Shown here: one piece after another, positions 34,501 through 46,400 of the stretch
Layout: each line of letters opens with the position of its first letter
How positions within the stretch are numbered: the first letter of the stretch is position 1
Assembly: GCA_949152475.1 (NCBI GenBank)
Contig: OX424568.1
Location: 20,311,667 to 20,375,666, forward strand
Length of the DNA stretch: 64,000 nt
Source: Terebella lapidaria
Taxonomy: Eukaryota; Annelida; Polychaeta; Terebellida; Terebellidae
Reading direction: 5' to 3'
Notes under the pieces: model-generated
Databases searched by the model: none
What the model was told of the DNA's origin: nothing
Seen by the model: the letters and a program-made list of their open reading frames with translations, nothing else
Position numbers and translations under genes: made by a program

Positions 34501-37500
34501 ACATGTTAAGTCTATTATTGACCACAATGAAAATAGTTAAGACAAGAAATATTTATTATTGGGCTCAACAAGGTGAAGGCTTTGTCCAGTCGAGATTTTA
34601 TGGCTGTGACCAAATAAGTTAACATTATTTCTTGCTAGTTAAGTCTATTATTGATCACAATAGCTTTTCATGAAAACATTGATCAACTTTTACTTTGAAT
34701 TTCAACTTGAGACCATGTTTGGCACAAATTATGAGTTGAAATATAACTTATGGTGAAAAATTCGATCTGGCTCCAATTTCTTCATCTTGAAATGCAGTTT
34801 TGGTCAACTTTTACTTTGAATATTAACTTGAAAGCATGTTTGGCACATATTATAGGTCGAAATATAACTTACGGTGATAAGTTCGATCTGGCTTCAATTT
34901 CGTCATCTTGAAATGCAGTTTTGGTCAATTTTTAGTTTGAATTTCAACTTGAAACCAAGTTTTGCACATATTATGAGTTAAAATATAACTTATGATGAAA
35001 AGTTTGATCTGGCTAAACTTTTAGCTTGAATTTCAGCACGAAACCAAGTTTGGCACATATTATGAGTTAAAATATAACTTATGACTAAAAGTTCTATCTG
35101 GCTCCAATTTCGTCATCTTGAGATGCAGTTTTGGTCAACTTTTACATTGAATTTCAACTTAATACCAAGTTTGGCACATATTATGAGTTGAAATATAACT
35201 CATGGCGAAGAGTTTGATCTGGCTCCAATTTCGTCATCTTGAAATGCAGTTTTGGTCAACTTTAAGTTTGAATTTCAACTTGAAACCAAGTTGGGCAGGT
35301 ATTATGAGTTAAAATATAACTTATGACGAAAAGTTCGATCTGGCTCCAATTTTGTCATCTTGAAATGCAGTTTTGGTTAACTTTTACTTTGAATTTCAAC
35401 TTGAAACCATGTTTGGCACATACATGTATTATGAGTCGAAATATAACTTATGGTGAGAAGTTCGATCTGGCTCCAATTTCGTCATCTTGAAATGCAGTTT
35501 TGGTCAACTTTTACTTTGAATTTCAACTTGGAACCAAGTAAGTAAAATATTCTGAGTTGAAATATAAATAGGTGAAAAGATTGATCTATCTGTATTTTCG
35601 TTATTTTATCAAACATGTCGAAATGGAAATTCATATAAAGAGATTTCAGTGGTGATTTTGAATTCGACCTTCAATAACCTCGGAAGATCAGTGCAGCAAT
35701 TTTGGTGAGGAAAAGAAAACAGTTGTGACTTGAGATTTAACATTTCTCTGATAATCTTTTTTAGCCCTTGCTCTAGTTTTTCACACTTGACAGTGATATA
35801 TTTGGGGCAACAGAGATGATAGGGCTACGGGGGATACACCGAAGCAGTCGTAGGCGACCGGAAGCGTCTAGTTTTAATACACTAAAACCTGTAGAAACAT
35901 TGGAATGGAAATAAATGGATCCGAAAAAGAATGTGGGTCAATGACGGCACAGTGCAGGGGGAAAAAACGGAAGACAAAAAAAACCTACTGAAAACCCGTC
36001 AATTCGTGCTGTGGAAAAATAAATTAGCAAATTGATTATTGATTTGTTTTCACAGTTCTAAATGCAAATTGCTTTGCGGACAGTGGAAAATATTCCCGTT
36101 GTGCTGAAAGTTGACTGAAAGAACTGAAATAAAAAAAAGATTCAGGAGTTTTATGAATGGAATGTTATTGGTTTTGTCAGAAGGAAAATACTAGTATTTT
36201 TAGGCGGGATATTTGGGAGAAATATGTTTGAGACTATATTGAAATGAATATGAAATGAGAAGAAAATTAAACCAGATAGGTCTCGTATATGTATATAATG
36301 CATTCCTATTTATGGAGCTTATGCTAAATTGGTATTTTATCAGTGCATAACGGTATAGGCAGAATATAGATCGTATATATCTATGTGGACACGGTAATGT
36401 TATATGTTCGCATTAGAAATAGTGTCATGCACGTGTCTTGAGAAAAATACAATAATCAAGATGATTCATGTCACGGGTACATTCTATACTGTATAATCAC
36501 AGCGACAGCCAGAAAACATGGCCGAACTGTAGATATACAGACGCAAATCGAACGGAAACCTACATGTAGCCTGATCCACCTGTAGACTAGAACTATTATC
36601 AACGCCAGTCACGACGTCTTGAGATGTAGCCGCTGCTGCGCCAGCAAAGGTGTGACTTCTACGTCGTTATTAGGTCGTATTACCCACAATGCTCTGGGAA
36701 GGTGGACATCATGGTTGCCCGCGGATCTCCAACAATGGTCGGTAATCGGCTTGCCGTGAGATGTCGTGGGTTTTGCTTTTCTCTGCGAGGCGAATTGACA
36801 GGTTGGTTTCTTATTTCCAGGTATCTGCAACGTTCGGCGATGACGGAAAATTTGTTGGACAGGTGAATTTCTTTTCTCCTTTTTACGGTCGTGAATAGAA
36901 CAGGATAGAGAGAAGGGAGAAAAAACACGGCGGGATAATGGGTGTTTCGTGCTGAATCGGAGTCTTGTCCAAAGAAAAAAATGAGGATGAAAGGAACTGA
37001 AGTAGAGTCGTCGAAAACCTTTTGACAGAGCGGTGTCTAGCATGCAACTATCTTTTGTGTGGCAGTTTGGAAAAAATCTTAAAAACGAGCTACAGGACTA
37101 AGCTTGATTATTGCTTGGAATAGTTTAGTGGATATCAAAACCAGATTATTAATTCAGCATTCTAAATGATATTGACGATAAATCAGAATAAACACACTGC
37201 AAAAATAATTGGGGCTTGTTTTAATCACGGGTACTACATGTATAATGCCAAAATTTATAAATATTTCACTTCACTGTACATTGTAGCACCATTTTGTCAT
37301 TGAGATCCACTAGTACCATTATGCCTACATGCATAAAGCACCAGTTGAGACAAGACACTCAAACATTGTTCGAATGGTGTGCAAAAGCAGGGAATTCTGT
37401 GGGGTTGTCCTTCAACCATAATCCAACTTAATCCTCCCCTCAGGAATTTTTATCCCATGCTTTTCATGTTTCCAGCAGGTCCAGTGGTTTGCTGTTTTAC

Positions 37501-40399
37501 ATGCAAAAAACCCACCAAGTTTTCCTATGGTAAATGCGATCGCATGGGATTTGAAGAATAGGCCCATAATTATTATGACCAGCATGTTGTTGCCTCGGCT
37601 AGAACATTTGCCGCTATGGAACATACATGTACATATACATATATGCAGGGAACCAAAGGGTTAATATCAGTTCTGGTGCATGTAGTAGGGTTGGTCGAAG
37701 ATATAGTCAGGACCATGCACTTGTTGTTGGGATGGGGGGGGGGGGGGGGCTGGCTTTGCAGCTGATGTTGTTGCCATGGAAACACAAATAAAAAGTCACG
37801 TTGAGCTGTTGAGAGGTCATAACTCCACGGCCACTTTTGTTAGCGATGGGGGTCTAAAAACAGGAGAAAGCAGCTGAATTTTCAGCGATTTTTTAGGCGT
37901 TTTGCTAAATAATTGATTGATTTTCCCCATGAAACTGTCAATCATATTCATTGTGTTCATAGTTCGGACAAAGTTGTCAATTTATAGCAGTTTTCTGCTG
38001 GTACAGGATTTTTTAAACAGTGAACATTAGACTATGGAAATATTGCTGAACTTAAGAACATTTTGTAGGTGGATGATTTACATGTAAGGTGTCTTCTTTC
38101 ACAAAATCATTCACAAGTATTTACATTCATGCCTTATACATGTTTACTGTTGCAAGGTAACACAGTTGCGATAATTGAACACACTTAATAATTTGCTATA
38201 TTTGAACATATCACAAGGATTGACCACATTCGAATACCATTTACTGTTTTAATAATATCTATATACTACCAATGCCTATACATGTATACTGCCCTTGCCA
38301 CTTCTTCCTTTGCAATGTATTTCAAACTGAAAGTGTCTCTCGACTTTAAATTTGGAAGCAGACGTCGTCCACTCACGGCTCGAAGTCACTCCCACCGTCC
38401 CACGGAATCAAATTGTAATGAACCCTTAGACAGTGCCAGTCTCTTTTCGCTTCTGCCGTTACCTTCCACGTAAATTCCCGAGGGTACATTCCGTCAAGGA
38501 CTTGCCGTCTGGCGATTGTTCGTTTCTCCGTTTTCGAATCTGTCCTTGGCATTTCTTACTTTGATTGCGATTCCCGGCAAAAAGCTGAGTGCCGACTGTA
38601 AGAACTCCCCAGAGAAGGCGGTAAACTTAGACAAATGGGTCAAAACGTACTAAGGGTAATCATTTGAGGTGACGAGGTTACGAAACATTATGGTGTCCAG
38701 CCAATCAGGCGGCATTATATCTGCTGCAGAAATTGAATAAGCTAGATTGGTATCTGGTGTAGGGTCTTTTTCAGCACTGAGTAATCTTTTAGTGTGATTA
38801 CGCTGGTCAGCATGCAGGTTCTTAGATGGATTGTCATGTTAGTATGTCTCAGTGAAATATTGGTTTGCATTGTGGCATTTGCAAATTAATACATTGCTCA
38901 TGTAAATCAAATGGATTTGTATGGACGTCAGGCTTCCAACATGCTTGATAATATATTGCTTGAATTTTTCATAGGACTGTGTCCACATCACTTGCATGTT
39001 GTATCAGGCAAGTCAGATGATAATAAGTATGTCCATGTTTGCACACTTGATTGTTGTTCATTCTCGTATGCACCATGGATGAGCATGATATATATATAGG
39101 CCTATCTCTATACTCAGATTTGGTCTTATGTACTAGTAATAGGCTGAGGACATTACCATTATCATGATTATAGGGACGGAATTCTGCCATAGACCTGACC
39201 TCAGTAACGATGATCTAGAAGCCCATACCTCGAGTATATTTGATTATACAGTGATGACAAAGTGTATTTGTCCACAATTCTGTTCTGTGTGCACTCATCC
39301 TTTGACAGCCAATTTTCTGTTCGGTACTGAATTATGACCAATGACTTTGTAGCTTGGCATACACACAAGATGCAATGGAAGGTGAAGGGGAGGGTGAGAA
39401 TTTGGTTCAAGGCTGATTGGGCATTCCGTAACCATGGTCCCTATTAGGGCAGTTGTTCTGGGAAGAGGGGGGGGGGGGGGGCGGGGCTGGGGCGGAATTG
39501 GGGAAGGTCACCGACTGATCTTAGGACCCAAACGAAGTCAATTTTGTCCCCTGGGCATCCCCGAAGGAAAAACCCTGCATGCAAGCCTCACATGAAGCAC
39601 GGTGTTCAACAGGACCGTGAAATGTTATATTCTGGACAGGGCGGAATGCCAATTATCAACGATGTGTGGACATGAATGAATGATTGGTGCCAGGCGCTAA
39701 AGGGTTAACGTGGGTTAACTTATAGGGTTTAACCAGTTTAGCATGGTCTGCAATGCTGGAGGGGTTTGTGCAGTATGCATCGGGGAAATTTTATGAGTTC
39801 AGTCGGGGAAATCCGATATGTGACATTCATCTGTTTCTATTCAACATGTGTTTAACCACGTAGTCAGGTAATATACTGTTCGAACAGCTAGAAATATTTA
39901 AATTTGGAAATGTTCGAATTATTAGATTCACGATAAAATCGTTCGTCAAAACGGAAAAAAAACCGCAAACACAGATTTAGGCCTATCATACGCGAGTTGA
40001 CAGATACCGTTCATCATGGTGGTTGGAACTAGGGCTTGTACTGTACGATTGATAGGTTAACCGCAGACAACTAGCATTTTTAGAAAACTCAAATAACTGG
40101 CTGCTAAATCGCCCGGTTACTGTTGTTTATAATCTCACATTGATTCTAAATTCTAGTCATATTGCATGTGCATTCGAGTCACTCGAATCGGAAAAACTTC
40201 GCAAACCGCCTGGCACCGCCTTGCACTTTTTACAATTTTCGAACTAATCGAGTCAATTTGAATCAACGGTAAATTTATGAGCCCGTCATAATGTACCTCT
40301 ATGGCTCATGTTGGTAATTGCAAACACTGCCACCTGGCGAATATATCGCTGATTACTCATTAAGGCATTTCGGCAGAAATGCCTTTATGGTTTTAGCAG

Positions 40400-40439
<40 letters not shown>

Positions 40440-43400
40440 CTTCTTCCGCCACTTTTGGTTTCCGGACGATAACTTTAGATTGCCTTGACGGATCCTTGTC
40501 AAATTTTCACCGCAAGTCAGAAATGATATGAGGAAGAACCCTATTCTTTTTGAGCCGGATCGGAGGTCCGTGAGGTCCGTGAGGATGAAATCAAGGCTAA
40601 TTTTAAGACTTGGTTTCCGGACGATAACTGGAAAAATATTTATGCAATAGTTGCAGAACTCTGCATGGAGGTTCATATGCCACCAGGGAAGAACCCTATT
40701 GATTTTGGGATCGATCCGTCAAACGACCTTTGACCTAGAGGTCAAAATAATTTTTTTGCTGATTCATCCTTGAGGCTTCCTGCATATCTCGGAAACCGTG
40801 CGTCGTAGAGCGAAACGGACGTTATTTTCGGACTCGTCGCCCTAGACAAACATCTCTAGGGTGTACTTTTTTTTTTGATCCGGCTCCGAGGTCCGTGAGG
40901 TCCGTGAGGATGAAATCGAGGAACTTGGTTTCCGGACGATAACTCAAAAAATATTCAGGCAATAGTTGCAGAATTTTGCACGGAGGTTTATATATCACCA
41001 GGGAAGAACCCTATTGATTTTGGGATCGATACCTCAAACGACCTTTGACCTAGAGGTCGAAATAATTTTTTGCTGAGTCATCCTTGATTCATCCTGCATA
41101 TCTCGGAAACGGTGCGTCGTAGAGCGAAACGGACGTTATTTTCAGACTCGTCGCCCTAGACAAACATGTCTAAGGGGTATTATGGATGAACTTTGACCTT
41201 GACCCGAAATTTTTTTGCCGAGTCGGCATTTTTCGTTTTCGTCGATATCTCAGAAACGGTGCGTCGTAGAGCGAAACGGACGTTATTTTCGGACTCGTCG
41301 CACTAGACAAACATGTCTAAGGGGTATTATGGATGAACTTTGACCTTGACCCGAAATTTTTTTGCCGAGTCGGCATTTTTCGTTTTCGTCGATATCTCGG
41401 AAACGGTGCGTCGTAGAGCGAAACGGACGTTATTTTCGGACTCGTTGCACTAGACAAACATGTCTAAGGGGTATTATGGATGAACTTTGACCTTGACCCG
41501 AAATTTTTTTGCCGAGTCGGCATTTTTCGTTTTCGTCGATATCTCGGAAACGGTGCGTCGTAGAGCGAAACGGACGTTATTTTCGGACTCGTCGCACTAG
41601 ACAAACATGTCTAAGGGGTATTATGGATGAACTTTGACCTTGACCCGAAATTTTTTTGCCGAGTCGGCATTTTTCGTTTTCGTCGATATCTCGGAAACGG
41701 TGCGTCGTAGAGCGAAACGGACGTTATTTTCGGACTCGTCGCACTAGACAAACATGTCTAAGGGGAATTATGGATGAACTTTGACCTTGACCCGAAATTT
41801 TTTTGCCGAGTCGGCATTTTTCGTTTTCGTCGATATCTCGGAAACGGTGCGTCGTAGAGCGAAACGGACGTTATTTTCGGACTCGTCGCACTAGACAAAC
41901 ATGTCTACGGGGAATTATTGATGAACTTTGACCTTGACCCGAAATTTTTTTGCCGAGTCGGCATTTTTCGTTTTCGTCGATATCTCGGAAACGGTGCGTC
42001 GTAGAGCGAAACGGACGTTATTTTCGGACTCGTCGCACTAGACAAACATGTCTACGGGGAATTATTGATGAACTTTGACCTTGACCCGAAATTTTTTTGC
42101 CGAGTCGGCATTTTTCGTTTTCGTCGATATCTCGGAAACGGTGCGTCGTAGAGCGAAACGGACGTTATTTTCGGACTTGTCGCACTAGACAAACATGTCT
42201 AAGGGGAATTATGGATGAACTTTGACCTTGACCCGAAATTTTTTTGACGAGTCGGCATTTTTCGTTTTCGTCGATATCTCGGAAACGGTGCGTCGTAGAG
42301 CGAAACGGACGTTATTTTCGGACTCGTCGCACTAGACAAACATGTCTAAGGGGTATTATTGATGAACTTTGACCTTGACCCGAAATTTTTTTGACGAGTC
42401 GGCATTTTTCGTTTTCGTCGTTATCTCGGAAACGGTGCGTCGTAGAGCGAAACGGACGTTATTTTCGGACTCGTCGCACTAGACAAACATGTCTAAGGGG
42501 TATTATGGATGAACTCTGACCTTGACCCGAAATTTTTTTGCCGAGTCGGCATTTTTCGTTTTCGTCGTTATCTCGGAAACGGTGCGTCGTAGAGAGAAAC
42601 GGACGTTATTTTCGGACTCGTCGCACTAGACAAACATGTCTAAGGGGAATTATTGATGAACTTTGACCTTGACCCGAAATTTTTTTGCCGAGTCGGCATT
42701 TTTCGTTTTCGTCGATATCTCGGAAACGGTGCGTCGTAGAGCGAAACGGACGTTATTTTCGGACTCGTCGCACTAGACAAACATGTCTAAGGGGAATTAT
42801 TGATGAACTTTGACCTTGACGCGAAATTTTTTTGCCGAGTCGGCATTTTTCGTTTTCGTCGATATCTCGGAAACGGTGCGTCGTAGAGCGAAACGGACGT
42901 TACTTTCGGACTCGTCGCCCTAGACAAACATGTCTAACGGGTATTATGGATTAACTTTGACCTTGACCCGAAATTTTTTTGCCGAGTCGGCAGTTTTTGT
43001 TTTCGTCGATATCTCGGAAACGGTGCGTCGTAGAGCGAAACGGATGGTATTTTCAGACTCGTCGCCCTAGACAAACATGTCTAGCGGGTATTATGGATGA
43101 ACTTCGACCTTGACCCGAAATTTGTCGACATTTTTCATTTTCGTCGATATCTAGTATTATAAATTATTCATCACACCGAAATGCCTCCAAGGCATCTTTA
43201 GGCCTTGACGTCTAGTTTCCTAGTGCTGCCGCCTGGTGAGTTGTCAGTTTTGGCATCTGACAAGTTGATTTCGTTCGATGTTTCAATCGAAATTTTGTTC
43301 GTAAATTTGCCTGTTCGAACTAATCGAGTCAATTTGAAAATTATTGTCTTCAATAATTTTTGGTGTTCGAATTATTAGAGTGTTCGAAATAATTGAATAA

Positions 43401-46400
43401 ATACGGTATTTCAATCATAATAAAATGGATTGAAGGCCATAGGTATATTATTCTGTGATTTTCTTCAATTTGACCTCAAGTTAATGGGGCCATTTTTGCG
43501 CGCGCTGCTGCAGTAGGTCCTGCTTTGGCTTGCCGTGCTACTATTAGGACAAATACGGTACTTATAATACTTCATGATTTACAATTTAATACTATTGTGA
43601 TTAAAAACATGTCTCATTGTTCGTTACAAAACGTAGGTCAATATTATCCTCATAATTTACTCAAAAACATCATTCATATCTTCCCCGTCATTTGTGCCTT
43701 TGGCGTGCTCTATTTTCTCACCAAACAGGAACATGATGAGATACATATTGGAAAAAGTGATATATTGCATTGGAGATTATCATGTTGATTGAGCGACTTA
43801 ATTAAAAGATATATCTGATATACATGTGTAACGAAGATGGATCAAATATGTAGATCAATATACTCGGGTGTAGTTTAGTGCTTATATTACCGTGGTAATT
43901 AATTAGTTGCTGAGCAAAAGACATGAGAATTATATCTACAGAACTGCAATCCATCTTTTCCCTTCGTTTCGTCTGGGATGTTCCCTTCTCCTGTTTCGTT
44001 TGGAGCAAACACAAGGCAACCCTATCAGCCAATCAGCTAGTCTTCGCGCATTCTTTTTCCCGTCCGTACGTCCGTGATACCAATTCCATCGGGAGTGCAG
44101 TGCGTCGTCTCTGTCTCCCGACAAAAACGATATTAAATCAGGTCCAAATTAGGAATAATTCAGCCGCAATTGATCAGAATTTGTTGTGTTCCCCCGCCGA
44201 GAATTTCTAAAGATTTGCAGATTCACTTTTTGTTTTGCAATGTGTCAGACTGCGGCTCATCGTTTTTTTGGTACGGGTTCTACGCGTAATGCAATCAACG
44301 GTAAATATGTGCATATAACGTTGGGAGAATCGTAATTAGTTTCCGTCTGGTTGCCTTCTGCATTCATTCCGTTAAACAAATTCAGAGCATAATAATAGAG
44401 GGAATTTGGATTTGGATGTCAATAGTGGCACTCTGTTTCACTTTTCCTACATTTTGTCAAAATTGTCAAGCCGAACTTACTTTTTCATAAAAGTAGCTTC
44501 TTGCCTAAAGGGGGAAATGTGATGGTTGTGCACATGAAATAAACTTGGTAAACAGTTTACAGTTTCAGCAAAGGTCCTTGACAAAATTGACAACGGTGTT
44601 ACGCTGGTGACATATTTGACCGTCTCACAAAAGCACGAGTTTCAATCGATAAAAGGTGCTTGACACTGCTTGCGAATGTTGGGTAAAATTCCGAAGACAA
44701 TGCAAAAATTGATTCTGCATCATTTTTTCAGCATTCGCTTTCTCGAATTAAATTTACGTTGGGGGTTGACAGAGCCCAAAAATAAACATGGGAGAAGAAA
44801 ATTGCAAAAAGGAGGAATACTTCTGCTAGGTTTCTTCACATTGTGTAAGAATATTATTAGAGGAGCAATTGAATCTCATCACTTCTACAATTTTTGTGTT
44901 GATTACGTCATTGTCTTTGTGAAATATACCAACATTTTTGGGTAAGAAGAAAATGAGAAATCAAAGCAGCTGGTATTGACAAGACAGTGTGGAGGATTCA
45001 CATGCGCTTTCGTAAATGGCTGTCATATGATTCCAATTTATAGCAAATTTAGTCACAAACATGAGAAATTACTTGCATTATTTTCATGGAAAAAAAAGCA
45101 CCCAGTTTCATGACAAAATTGAAACTTTGTATGTGCCCGTAGAAAACAATGTACAAATTAAAAACACACCCTGTAAAAATTGAAAGGAAGATGTTTGGAT
45201 AAAATTTTCACATGGTGATTTTAGCCCAGACAAATCATATCATAAATACGATATGGGCGGTTGTCGGAAATTCTATTTGCGGAGCTTCCTCATTTTGCAT
45301 ATAGCTGGGAAGATACGTATATAAGCAGGAATATATTCCCAGTAAACAACTAATTAGTGTTGTAAAAATATCACTGTAAAATGCAAGTATTACATAATGT
45401 TGTCTGTTTCTAAAACACAACTGTTTCCTTTCTCGATTTTGTTGTGGCAGGATTTGACTTATCGTTCAGAACAGCTGTCCAATTAACAAAATGTATGTAC
45501 ATGTATACATATATATTTTTCCCAGTTTTGCAAATATGTCCATCGTAGATAGGCATAAAACTGCAGACATCAGCAAAGAAAAATAGTTGTGAAGTTTGGT
45601 TGTACGTAATTTAAATACAATGCAAAACTTATAAAAAGCAAATTGAAAAGTGCAAGGTCTAAAAAATAAAAAAGGACAGAATTATATGTCTTTTTCACAA
45701 TGCAAAATAACCAATTGCAGTCTTTTTCTTGAAATACTAGCCAGAACGTATGAACATTATTCATACCAAATCTTGAAAATTAGACGTATCTTATTTCCGC
45801 TGGAAGGCAATTTCAGCATTTATATCCGCCGTGTCCGTGTCGGACATGTCCACAGCTAATATCTCGAATGACAGATGTCCCTCGTTAAATCTATTATATC
45901 CCTTATATAATCGTCTGGGTAGCCTCCTGGCTGTCATAGACAGAGGATGGTTGTCATGGCGATAATATTCGTGTTTTTGTCACCCCCCAATTACTACCCT
46001 TTTCTCCCTTAATGTCTCCTGTTCCCTCTCTTAATGTCTCCTATTCCCCTTGCCCGACAAGGGTATACATGAATAGGGTGCTAATCGCGAGGTCATGATT
46101 ATGATTACCATGGTAACAGATTAACAACCTAAACGGGGTAATAACGACATTGATTAATATCATAACTATGAATGTCAAGGTAATACATGACTTATATTTT
46201 TTTCTTCATAATTCTGTTGCCATGGCTACTTGTATCCACCCTTGGACACCTGAATTTCAGGTTGAGAATTCAAGTTTCAGATGAATTTGGCCATGCATGG
46301 TTAACATGATTAACAATTAGATTGTTAGAGACTTGTACATGTAAATTGAGATCAGACACATCAGGTAGGTGCATATATTTTTTATTCTGGGTACAGTGCT

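Larger units (their letters stand above)
30135..35871 (+). mobile_element. Helitron H1 (family 2), split by Helitron H2
   Basis: The start reads TTGTATCCCCCGAAC and the end GGTCGTAGGCGACC (hairpin) then GGAAGCGTCTAG before T, the classical Helitron 3' signature of a hairpin followed by CTAG at an A/T junction. A short inverted pair, GTATCCCCCG at the start and CGGGGGATAC near the end, also links the ends. Removing H2 leaves about 2.9 kb. Inside, in order: two copies of a block of about 170 bases, an AT-rich repeat array with TTAAGTCTATTATTGACC, then an array of units of about 120 bases. No Rep/helicase frame is present, so it is non-autonomous. Confidence 0.78.

Noticed and set aside
36609-37043. 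144-residue minus-strand frame in a CpG-richer patch
   Set aside because: No splice context or family resemblance; amino-acid content looks random. A regulatory island is more likely.
41122-43100. CRISPR-like regular spacing
   Set aside because: Units are contiguous 147-base satellite copies without unique spacers, and the genome is animal.
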